A DNA stretch of 64,000 bases from Bradysia coprophila (taxonomy: Eukaryota > Arthropoda > Insecta > Diptera > Sciaridae). Shown in pieces: positions 10,110 through 19,951 of the stretch (the stretch's first letter is position 1; each line of letters opens with the position of its first letter). The DNA lies in the NCBI RefSeq assembly GCF_014529535.1, contig NW_023503501.1, positions 8,138,504 to 8,202,503 on the forward strand, read 5' to 3'. Both the position numbers and the translations under genes were made by a program. The notes below the pieces were generated by a model, which had not been told where the DNA came from, made no database searches, and saw only the letters and a list, made by a program, of their open reading frames with translations.

Positions 10110-11600
10110 ATGCAACCTCAAGTTATAGTAACAGTATTTCTGTTTGCGGTGCTCGCCTTGTTTTCCTGTGTGGCCTGCAGTAAAGAACTAAGCACACCAC
10201 CTTTATGCGAACCGGGTATATTGGAAGAGATGCCACAACATATACGAAAAGTTTGCGTTGCTTTGGAAAATTCTAACCAATTATCAAATGCCCTGAATGC
10301 GTACATCAGAAATGAAGCAGCTGGTAAGTGAAACTTTTTCCTTGTTAAATCGAATCTCGAAGGTAAAGTAAAGCAAAAATATTTTTTTTTACTGTTTCTG
10401 GTGCAGCTCTTCTATACAGAGGTGAAGACTTAGCAGCACCATCTGGTGAGTATTTTTTTAGTCTTTTAGTTCTTCTTACAGATGATGATTTATGTTTGGA
10501 AAAAATAGTTCTTAACTTGAGATAAAAGCACGCACAGGATAGACCAAATGCCAGAACATTACTTATGTACAGGCGATGCGACAGAGCATTGGTATTATAG
10601 TTCTCATCTTTAAGTTATGGTGCTTTCAGACGTAGCCTCACTTCAATTTCGTTAAATGTAAAATCATTTGTTTCAAATTTCTTTAACGTAAATGGCATTT
10701 CAAACGTCCCTGAAAGTAGACCGTTTTAAATTTCGTTATGTCGAACTTGGGAGAAGGGTCCGAATGATAAATCGGCGTGGGGTAATTTGGCGCACGGTGC
10801 TAAACCAACGCATTTTTCAACTACGTAAAAGGTAAACTCGCACACGATTTTTCGATACCAAAATTTTGTAAAAGGAGTCATTAAGTCGATGACATGTTCA
10901 GCGTGATCAACCTTTTTTTATCCACTCAAATGCGGTGAGAAGATGTCGATGGAACTTAGGCACTCGTGAAATTACCTGAAATGAATCGTCCAGGACAGAT
11001 ACGTTAATAACTATTTTATCTGCCTAGAACGAAAATCTCGCATTTTTTCCCTCTAGTGCTAAACTGTTTATCATCTCGATATATCTGTTCTTAGCAGATA
11101 AAATAGTGTATGCAAATCTGTTCAAAATGTTTATTTTGACGATTTGGATTATGTGCCACACGCCTTCAGTTCAGTGACATAACTTTCAAATCGTCAAAAC
11201 AAACATTTTGGACAGTGGTGCATTATTAGACACTAGATGTGTGGATTGTCATTAGATTCCAAAGACAGAGTGTGATAATACTAATTATGTGCTTAAAAAA
11301 GCATTTATCACCGAGTTGCGTACAATGTTCTTCTCAATGACGGCGAAGAAAACGCCCCTTTTCGTCACCAATTTGAGAAAACCAAAATTTTGTTGACAAA
11401 GGATTTTCTGTTTGGAATTTTCGAAATTATGTCAAAGGACTTTCTACTCTATATTTACCACTCATCAAGAAATGTGGCCATAACTACTTGCTATTTAACT
11501 GGGCTGTGAATAAATAAAAATAATTTTTCTTTTATCAATAGGAACTGGCAAACGAACCGATGTTGACCACGTGTTTTTGAGATTTGGAAGAAGGCGCTAA
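10110..11600 (+). CDS. Ms: Myosuppressin neuropeptide precursor, three coding exons
   Basis: The coding exons are 10110-10323, 10407-10445 and 11542-11600 (312 nt, 103 aa), with GT-AG introns and both junctions in phase 1. Residues 1-24 form a signal peptide with a hydrophobic core. A Cys-containing spacer follows. The end of exon 3 reads Lys-Arg, then [10 protein letters not shown], Gly and Arg-Arg-Arg. Prohormone convertase would cut at KR and RRR, and the Gly would give the C-terminal amide, yielding [15 protein letters not shown]. This is the insect myosuppressin, which inhibits visceral and heart muscle through a G-protein-coupled receptor. Precursor length matches the roughly 100-residue family norm. 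The ATG immediately follows a splice-acceptor-like CAG, so a non-coding first exon upstream is likely. Confidence 0.95.
11010..11213. repeat. Double inverted repeat in myosuppressin intron 2
   Basis: One pair is ACTATTTTATCTGCCTAGAAC (about 11010-11031) with GTTCTTAGCAGATAAAATAGT (11088-11108). The next pair is GTTCAAAATGTTTATTTTGA (about 11119) with its near complement ending about 11213. It resembles MITE remnants. I saw no clear target duplication. Confidence 0.5.
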
Positions 11601-11916
11601 GTTAATCATTTCATTTTATCTGACACATTCCTAAGCATTATGATAATTTAATTTATTTTTGGGGAAAAAAACTTAATTTTTGTTATTAATTTTGTGAAAT
11701 TTTGATTTTTGTAATATAATAACATGAAAATATCCGTTTAAAAAACTTAAAATCCATGCAATTACTACAGAAAATGGGGGATCTAACCACAATTTATGAA
11801 ATGAATTTTTCTTTTTCTTTTGCTAATTTATAATATTTACGACAATTAAAACATTACACATGACATGCACCAGCCAATGAATGTGTTTTGTTCTAAACAT
11901 TATAAACTGCTTTATA

Positions 11917-11922
11917 AATAAA
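11917..11922 (+). terminator. Candidate poly(A) signal for myosuppressin
   Basis: AATAAA lies about 320 bases after the myosuppressin stop codon. Further AATAAA copies occur downstream in the same AT-rich stretch, so the actual site used is uncertain. Confidence 0.4.
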
Positions 11923-12863
11923 CGGTGGAAATTGATGAAAGAAACAGTCTTCAAAGTTATACGTCTACATAACTAATCCAATCAATTAATTAAAAAAAAA
12001 ACTTTTCGAATAAAAAAGAAACTAAAAATTGTTATAAATTAAACACAAACTATAAATCAATTAAATGTTTTAAATAAAGAAAAAATGAGATCAATTGATG
12101 TACTGATGTTTGAATCATAAATTGTGAACATACAAAAATAATTGAAATTTAATTTAATAAATAAATTTTAAATAAACTTAACAACAAACCAAAACCAATT
12201 CATATATTTATTGAAATGAATTATACATTTATGTAAAAGTAAACAGCAAATTTTTTGTATTTTTGTCTGAGCCCTTGTTGCGGTATCACTGTTATTATGT
12301 CCCGTCCAGACCCAGTAAGGAAAAATCCACTAACTAATCTCCTGCCGCCTGAAATGTAATGCCTTAAACCTAAGTTCTTCTCCAAATTACAGCACCATGT
12401 TTCTATTTCGGAGCACAAAGACTAAGTTGATTCTAAAGAGGTCAGGCAAAAGCTAATTGTTAAGACACTATATTATCCTCTGAAGACTACAGCTTGTTGA
12501 CTCTTAACTAAAAAGTTCAGAAGCTCTTTGTTCCTTTAAGAAAGGCGCACAGCCGATTACAGCCATTACCGACAACTTGAACAAATTTCAGAGCCACAAT
12601 CGAAAAATATATTGACCGGCACCTAGTCCAGTCGTTTACCGTTTACAATCTTTTGTACAATATTGATAATATTTTAACTAAAACGGCCAAACATCTGTAA
12701 ACTGTGTTCTTTATCTCCTTGCCATTCTTTTCGTTGTTTCTTGTTACTTTTTCGCAGCTAACATGAGGAGCCTAAAATGGAGCCTAGCCGATGTTTTAGG
12801 ACTTAAAAATTAAAATTTTACGCTATGGTCTTTTGAGATAGGGTCGAACTTAGTTTCCAACCA
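11923..12863. other. Intergenic, nothing recognised
   Basis: Very AT-rich 3' flank of the myosuppressin gene, with poly-A runs to about 12200 and ordinary sequence after that. No gene or repeat is recognised. Confidence 0.5.
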
Positions 12864-12871
12864 TTCAAGTA

Positions 12872-14574
12872 CAGGCCTTTCACACCTCCTTATTTCCTTA
12901 TTTTTCCTTATTTTTATAAAAACCTCCTTATTCCTCCTTATTTTTCGCAAAGTTCATCAACGTAAATCAAAATTAGGGAAAAAAAATTCGTTGCGCGGCA
13001 AAAATAATAATTTTAATTATTTAACACAAGGAACTCTAATAGTACAGATGAAATTTTGTATAAAAATAATTTTCTACCGTTAAAAATTTGAATTTTGTTC
13101 TTAATTTTTTTTTTCGTTGTTATGTTGGATTTCTGTACAAGCCTGTCTGTCAAAATTATTTTTATAAAAAAAATCAGCTGTACACTCGCTGTGGAACAAG
13201 GAGTGGGAACGGGTAAGTCGACAAAATATTATTGCTGGAATAGATGGCAAATAGGTCACTGATAAAGAATAGTTTGGGTGATAAGCTTGATTTTTGGTCA
13301 TTCTCGGGTTATGGATATCCTAACTTCAAAAATTGTGTTTTTTTCACATATTTGACATCGGCTAGCGGAAAGTAGTACGAATTAAATTATAGTTTCTTCG
13401 GCAATTCGTCAGAGTATTGTATTCTGCACAAAACTCTCCGTGCAAGGCAATTCGCTAAAAATAATATCGAATTTTTCTCATTTTTCGATAGATTTGATTT
13501 GAGCATTTATACTTCAGATGTCAACAGCTAATCGTAATGACCGGTTTAACATAAATTTTTGTGGTTCCACGCCGCCTCTCGGCTCGAGAGTCTCGAGTAG
13601 AACTATTTGATTTAACATGTAAATTGCCCTTAACATTGTCTCAGACATGCGTCCTTATTACAAACAATTCAAGGTTTTAGCATTATTTACACTTACTTCT
13701 TTCAAATTTATACTTTTATACTTTCACCAATTTATTATTTTTCCGGAGTTCGAACGGGATAAACAACAACTTTTGCAGTTAAGAGCTTCCGAGCCTACGC
13801 TGAAATTGTAGCCTACATTTCTGCGTTTCGAAATTTTTGATCACTAATATCTTTTTACGAGAGCCCTTTTTGAAAAATGTACGACCACATTTTCGAGTAA
13901 AAATATGTCAGCTTTGAATAAAAAATAAAATTGTCTGTGAAAGTTCCATGTGCTTTGAGAAAAGTGTACCTTTGATGCAAATTTGGGGCATCGGTACAGT
14001 TTTCTCAAAGCACATGAAACTTTCACAGACAATTTTATTTTTTATTCAAAGCTGACATATTTTTACTCGAAAATGTGGTCGTACATTTTTCAAAAAAGGC
14101 TCTCGTAAAAAGATATCAGCGATCAAAAATTTCGAAACGCAGAAATGTAGGCTACAATTTCAGCGTAGGCTCGGAACCTCTTAATGAGAACAAATGTTAA
14201 CAAAAACGGTAGGTTACGTCAAAATAAACAGTGATGCGTTTTATTTTGAATTTTGAGGCGCACTCACAGTGATAATTGGTGAAGCTAAGCTTTGCTAAGA
14301 ATCTAATTCAAGCCTTAAACGCGCCCAAAATATTCAAATTTTCATCGTGATAAAAGTGAATTCTACGATCCAACTTTACAAAAACGATTTGTCAAAATAA
14401 ACAATAATGTGTTTTATTTTAAAGTTGAGGCGGACTTCCGATGGTAATTGCTGTATCTTAGAATAATCGCGATTTTTATCGAAAAATTTCTCCTCATTTT
14501 CCCTTAATTTCAACTGAAAAATTTCCTTATTTTTGTGCTAAAACCTCCTTAATTCCTTAATAGTGAGAGGCCTG
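12872..14574. mobile_element. 1.7-kb non-autonomous hAT-like element
   Basis: The ends are CAGGCCTTTCAC and GTGAGAGGCCTG, inverted repeats matching at 11 of 12 bases. The flanks are TTCAAGTA (12864-12871) and TTCAAGCA (14575-14582), an 8-bp target duplication with one mismatch. Subterminal CCTTATTTTT and CCTCCTTA words recur near both ends, as expected for transposase-binding repeats. No transposase frame survives inside, and a second element is nested at 13779-14184. The hAT assignment rests on the 8-bp duplication and CAG termini. Confidence 0.75.
13779..14184. mobile_element. TTAA-flanked hairpin MITE, piggyBac type
   Basis: Two arms of about 190 bp are near-perfect reverse complements around a loop of roughly 20 bp at 13973-13992, so a single strand would fold into one long hairpin. 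Both outer ends carry TTAA (13779-13782 and 14181-14184), the target of piggyBac-type transposases. It sits inside the hAT-like element and so arrived later. An open frame spanning it is only a by-product of the palindrome. Confidence 0.75.
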
Positions 14575-14582
14575 TTCAAGCA

Positions 14583-15352
14583 GGAGTAGCATACTGTTGC
14601 AACATGGTATGTTAACTATATATTATATAATATGGCTTTCGAAGCTTCCACAAAAATGTTTGGATGCTAAATATTTTACTAATCAACTTTCGAAGAGCCG
14701 GCACGCCGATTCTTGAGAAAATCAACTCCACCTAAATGACTTGTCTCAAAGACTGTTTCAAGTAAAATCGTCGACAAGACAAATACCATCTGCACATTTT
14801 TGTGGAACATTGTACGCTTCGAAAACCTCAGGACTTAACCTGAATAAGAATATTGGTTAAATGCTTCAAACATCATGTGCCAGAGTACACCTCTATTTTA
14901 CACACAAAGCCAAAACGACAGGGACAGTAAGAGAACCCTGAAGATGACTTAATTCACAATAAAATCTATAATAATGAGACCTGTGTTTCATATTTTGTCG
15001 AAAAAATTGATAATTTTTAAGTATTTCCGGCTTATAAGTTCCGTTCCCGTCCAAAAAAAAGTGGAATCTAAACTCCATTTTCCTATGAATATTTAAAAAA
15101 AAAAAAACAATTGAAGTAGAAGATTTCGTATCACCACTATAAGCAATCTCAACAAAAATCTCTTCGAGAAAAGTGTGACGCAGTCTTTGAAGTACAATTT
15201 CTAAAATGAATGATATCGTTAGAGTTGCGGCTTTCCCAATCCCAATTAGTTCAAACAAGCTAGCTTAGTTTTCCTCATCATCTGCCAATAATTTGTAACA
15301 AAAAATTGACTGAAAACAACAAAAATTTTATGAAAAAAATCTGCAAATTTTT
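14583..15352. other. Intergenic, nothing recognised
   Basis: A 121-codon minus-strand frame at 14893-15258 has no recognisable motif, promoter or splice context and is not called as a gene. Confidence 0.45.
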
Positions 15353-15523
15353 CAGCTGCCCAACATACTCGGAAAGTGACCAAATTTTTCCAGCTGCCCA
15401 ACATACCCTGAAAGTGACCAAATATTTCCAAATGCCCACCATACCCTGAAAGAGACCAAATATTTCCAGCTGCCCAACATACCCTGAAAGTGACCAAATT
15501 TTTCCAGATACCTGACATACCCC
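15353..15523. repeat. 38-bp minisatellite, about 4.5 units
   Basis: Units start at 15353, 15391, 15429, 15467 and 15505, a constant 38-bp period. The core is CAGCTGCCCAACATACC followed by CTGAAAGTGACCAAAT. Because 38 is not a multiple of three, the open frames that cross it read the repeat in shifting frames and are not evidence of a protein. Confidence 0.9.
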
Positions 15524-16023
15524 GTAATAAACCATAATATTCAAAAACTTTGAATTTTGAAATTTCGACCGAATTACAACCAACTTCACAACAATCATGA
15601 CAAAACTATCATCACAACACTATCAACACAAAATGGCTGTACATTTTTATATGAGAGAAATTGTTCCGAAAATTAATTAATTAATTCCACAAAATTCTGT
15701 TTTTTCCTGGGATAATGATGAATGAAACTTAAGTTCTAATGGCATGACTAAGGTTCCTGCAAAGTTTCATCGATAGATAGATAGATAGCTAGATAGAAAC
15801 ATACAGAGTAAGTTGAAAGATCTTGATTGTTTGGAGAATGCCATTTTTCATGTGTTTGTACTGAAAATGACGATTTGGAAAACGCAATATAGCCGGTTCC
15901 CGAAAACTATGGTAGGCGTGTGATAGCTCATTTCCTTTGTATTTCAAGTGAGAATGTTTTAAAAATAATTTGGTTACGATATTGGACATTTTGCCGAAAG
16001 TAGAATTCTCACCTAAACATAGT

Positions 16024-16182
16024 TGCCGAGTCTCAAAAAATTTTCTTCGTTTTTTTTTGAAGTTAGATTACGTCAAGTCCTCCGCTATCGCTCCGGACAT
16101 GATGCCGAGTCTCAAAAAATTTTCTTCGTTTTTTTCTTGAAGTTAAATCGCGTCAAGTCCTCCGCTATCGCTCCGGACATGA
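16024..16182. repeat. Tandem duplication of a 79-bp unit
   Basis: The unit beginning TGCCGAGTCTCAAAAAATTT at 16024 is repeated from 16103 with a few differences. Each copy ends in CTCCGCTATCGCTCCGGACA, which is GC-rich for this region. Confidence 0.85.
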
Positions 16183-17704
16183 TGATTTGAACAAGAGATG
16201 TAGATGACTTATTGAATGCATTCAACACGTTTGTCGTTTCCAAAAGATTAATTTCATTGGTTGATCGAGAAATCAAGAGTGTAAGTAATTCTTGTGATTG
16301 TCTTCTAAACTTTACAATGCTCTTTCAAAAATTAAATATTTAAAAAATCTATAAAAAACAATTTGAAAGGGAAGATATTCGACATTCAAGTTTTGTTGAC
16401 GGTCTTGACATATATATATGTAGGCGATACTCTAACGATAACAAAGCTTTCCAGCGCAAACAAGGAGTGTTAATGAAAAATAAGTCAGTCATGGGGAGAA
16501 AAATGTAGGATTTTTCCTTGGTTTGTCGTGGTATAACTGTCTCTCACTATATGACTACTTATGGTCCATGGAAAAAACGGAAAATGTACATATAGGGCGA
16601 TTACAATTTAAGTGTGCGACATGTCGTCTGTAGAATGTGCATTTAACGACAAGACCAATGGCTGACTTATTCGATACGTATTTTTTTCAAATTTATTTTG
16701 GGCTTTTCAAAAAACATTGCAGCGTTGGGACATACCAAATTTTTTTACCTAAACTTACAGCTTGCGCTTTACCTTTATTCTTTACAATCTGACGCTCGTA
16801 CCCAGTTGCAGGGCCTTTTATAGAACCTTCGAAGTTCTAGGAAATTTGTAGAAGTTTTAGAATTTACTAGATTGCAAGAAATATTTCTACAAATTGCTAC
16901 AATTTATACAAGTTTTACAAATCTTAAATCAATATTTGAGCAGTGAGATTTTAGTTTACTACAAATCGTTGGAATCTTGAATGTACAATGTTGACACAAA
17001 ACAAAAACTTGCAACATAAAGAGAGTCGCTCTATTCCGATCTTCATTAAGAAATAAAATGCAAGATTTGGCCTGTATATAAGAAACAACGTACTTTTTAC
17101 AACACAGGAGAGATAATAGTCATTTTCTCCCCTCAGCTGAAACTTTGGAAGCCGTTGTTGTGAAAACGTGTTTATCTCAGGAAAAGAGTTGGAAATTCCA
17201 TTTTCTCAGGTGAGTTGTTACCCTTTCTACGCTCGAACACCCTGGAAATGCAAGTTCCAACTCTTTTTACCACGTTGAACAATTAACTATTTCATGATTA
17301 ATGAAAATGAAAAGATGTTGATGAAAAAGCTGGAATATCTGTACTAACAGGAATCCAATTTCAATACTACTTCAACAGAACTAAATTCATTTGCAACAGT
17401 CATCATTGTCGAATTTGTTCGATTACATAATTTCAAAATGAACTTTCAATCAACATTTTAGTCAAAATGTAAGCATAACAAAACTATGTCAAAATGGTAA
17501 TATCGTCCAAGTAGAAGTAAATACATCTAATACTTGTCTATATATACAGACACTATATACCCATCCAACGATTGCCACACTTCCTTCTTTTTTAACTTTC
17601 TATTCTTGAATATACGATTACCATAAAATTAACATTGAAAAGAGGTATGCATTTCATTCAACATGGTCACAGAGTCGATGGCTTCGTAGAGAAGGTTTGA
17701 TACG
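16183..17704. other. Intergenic, nothing recognised
   Basis: No supported exon or RNA gene was found. A short GATA repeat lies just before this region (about 15773-15797). Confidence 0.45.
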
Positions 17705-17777
17705 GCCGAAATAGCTCAGTTGGGAGAGCGTTAGACTGAAGATCTAAATGTCCCGTGTTCAATCCACGGTTTCGGCA
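17705..17777 (+). tRNA. tRNA-Phe (GAA)
   Basis: The 73-base gene folds as a full cloverleaf: acceptor GCCGAAA with TTTCGGC and discriminator A, anticodon stem TTAGA/TCTAA with GAA at 17738-17740, and T stem CCGTG/CACGG. Internal promoter boxes A (TAGCTCAGTTGGGAGAGC) and B (GTTCAATCC) are present. A run of T directly downstream ends RNA polymerase III transcription. There is no intron, and CCA is not encoded, as usual in eukaryotes. Confidence 0.98.
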
Positions 17778-18624
17778 CAACTTTTTTTTTATTTATTTTG
17801 ATTTTCCAGCTTAGTCATTTTAATTTACAAAAAAAAATGTTTTTAAAAAGATTATGTCAAGTAGGTACATTGTAAGTCTTTATATTTATTTGGACTGTAA
17901 TGATGTTATGATATTCCGAGCCTATCCAGTTTTGTTTTCACTAATCTGAAACCATCTTGTGAAACATTTTATTTTAAGTCATTCATTTAACATAAAGGTT
18001 GGAGCTAAATAAAAAAAAAAGTTTTGTTTAGATAAACAAATTTGACCAGTGACCATATTTGAACATATTATTTACCTTATTGTCTCCCATCAATGAGAAA
18101 ATTGGGGTTTGTTAACGTCTGGTCGAATGACATTTCTAGTGAGAAAAGTGCAGTACTTTCTCTCAAGTGGGGAGAAAATAGAACTTTTCTCATTTGAACT
18201 GTTTTTGTTATCAAAAATGGTGCTGTGAATTTATGTTTTTTGTTTCGCGTAGAAAAATTGTTAATCACACATTGCACCTCACACCTTGTTGGAATTTACT
18301 GTTCCCTCCTCTCTATAAGCAAATAACTATTGACTAACATTATTGATACAGATTACAGCATCATTAAGATACAGAAAATAATCCGAATAATTATTTACAT
18401 GGGTGATCTCACCGACAAAGGCAGGAGAAATAAACGATGGACTCCGCCTAATCTGTATCAGTTTGTTGAAAATACTTGAAACATAAAAAGTAATAAAATA
18501 AACTCGACAACTATACTGGTGGACTCGACGTACCAGTTGTCTATCCCGTTTAATTCTGAAAGTCTTGTTATTGCTCCACTGTTACATTCCCTATTTAATA
18601 AATATTGAAATTACCATAAAAGTT
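17778..18624. other. Spacer between divergent tRNA-Phe genes
   Basis: After the T-run terminator the spacer is AT-rich with no recognised gene. Confidence 0.5.
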
Positions 18625-18697
18625 TGCCGAAACCGTGGATTGAACACGGGACATTTAGATCTTCAGTCTAACGCTCTCCCAACTGAGCTATTTCGGC
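18625..18697 (-). tRNA. tRNA-Phe (GAA), second copy
   Basis: It is identical in all 73 bases to the plus-strand copy, with the anticodon at 18662-18664. A TTTT terminator lies just past its 3' end on the minus strand. Its 5' flank resembles that of the next copy, which points to a local duplication. Confidence 0.98.
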
Positions 18698-18778
18698 GGT
18701 ACAATTTTTAGATAGCCAAAACGAATAATGACCCAGCAAAGCATTAAATTGAAGAAAAAAAAAATAATAAAAAAGCTG

Positions 18779-18851
18779 TGCCGAAACCGTGGATTGAACA
18801 CGGGACATTTAGATCTTCAGTCTAACGCTCTCCCAACTGAGCTATTTCGGC
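18779..18851 (-). tRNA. tRNA-Phe (GAA), third copy
   Basis: It is identical to the other copies, with the anticodon at 18816-18818, followed on the minus strand by a T-run. It lies exactly 154 bp from the second copy, and the sequence upstream of each (near GTGCAATTTTATGGATA) is shared. A tandem duplication of the whole unit explains this. Confidence 0.98.
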
Positions 18852-19236
18852 GGTGCAATTTTATGGATACCGAAACGAACGGGCCAGCAAAGCCCTCAAT
18901 TGAAAGAAAGCAAAAGATAATCTTCGTATGGATTAGTGTTGAGACTTTAGGAATTTAAGGAACTAATAAAAAAAATCTAACCAGTGAGAGAAAGCCTAAA
19001 GTATCACAAACGAAAGGCGTGTTAAGTAGACGTTAAGAACAGAATACGGAGAATACAGCATCCGTTTCTGGAACATTTCGATTGATCTTAATACATACTA
19101 GTACATTATGTCCTTGTTTAGAGATTTATTTATTTTTGCCAAGAGTGAGGTTTGTAGCCCGAGCCGAAGAAAACATAAGTTTTAATGGTTTGGTAATCAA
19201 TTCATCAATAAAAAAAATGAAATAAAAAAAAAGTTG

Positions 19237-19309
19237 TGCCGAAACCGTGGATTGAACACGGGACATTTAGATCTTCAGTCTAACGCTCTCCCAACTGAGC
19301 TATTTCGGC
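19237..19309 (-). tRNA. tRNA-Phe (GAA), fourth copy
   Basis: It is identical to the other three, with the anticodon at 19274-19276 and a long T-run terminator on the minus strand. Its flanks differ from those of copies two and three. Confidence 0.98.
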
Positions 19310-19951
19310 CGATGCGTTAACATAATTAACAGCAAATAACACTCACCCAAAAAAAAGTTGTTCTAAAAAGTGTACTAAATTATCCAAGACACAGTCCATA
19401 GTCTGGTTGTTCTGGTACATATTTCTTTTTACTGAAAGAAATGAGTTTGTTTGATTGAAAACCAATCGAAATCCGTATGTGCTGCTACTGGTATGACTGA
19501 TTTGCGGTTTACTTTCATTGGTATTTTATTCTCTAACGTAAATTAGCTCAAATTTTAAAACTATATTTTACGAATCAGTTGCTCGACCTACGAACATGCT
19601 CACTACAGCTGGACTATGATGTGCTAAAGATTGTCGTTATCTGACTGACATAATGAACTGTCACAATATTATCAAAAAATAGTGTCCGTGCAGTTCGTCT
19701 TTTCTTTTTTTAAATTCTAAATTTAAATTTATTTTTGTACATTTGGATCATAAAATGTGAAATAATGCACCGAATTATGAAAGTGAATTGAAACAACCAA
19801 CATAATCATTCAATGAAAGATTTAAATTTAACCACAAGCTCAAATTAGCCAATATAACCTATTTCAGTGTTAAAAAATAGTTTTTTTTTCTCTTCTCTCT
19901 TTGGTTAACATTTATTTGTGTCACGCTATTCAAAATTAGAGGATCGTAACA
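19310..19951. other. Upstream region of the C2CD5-like gene
   Basis: No exon or TATA box is clear. A pyrimidine-rich stretch (TTTTTTTTTCTCTTCTCTCTT) lies near 19880, about 70 bases before the start codon, and may belong to the 5' untranslated region. Confidence 0.4.

Noticed and set aside
13844-14032. 62-residue frame within the TTAA hairpin
   Set aside because: It is created by the palindrome arms and has no transposase similarity.
14893-15598. Minus-strand frames of 90-121 residues
   Set aside because: Two of them read through the 38-bp minisatellite in shifting frames; the third has no motif or gene structure.
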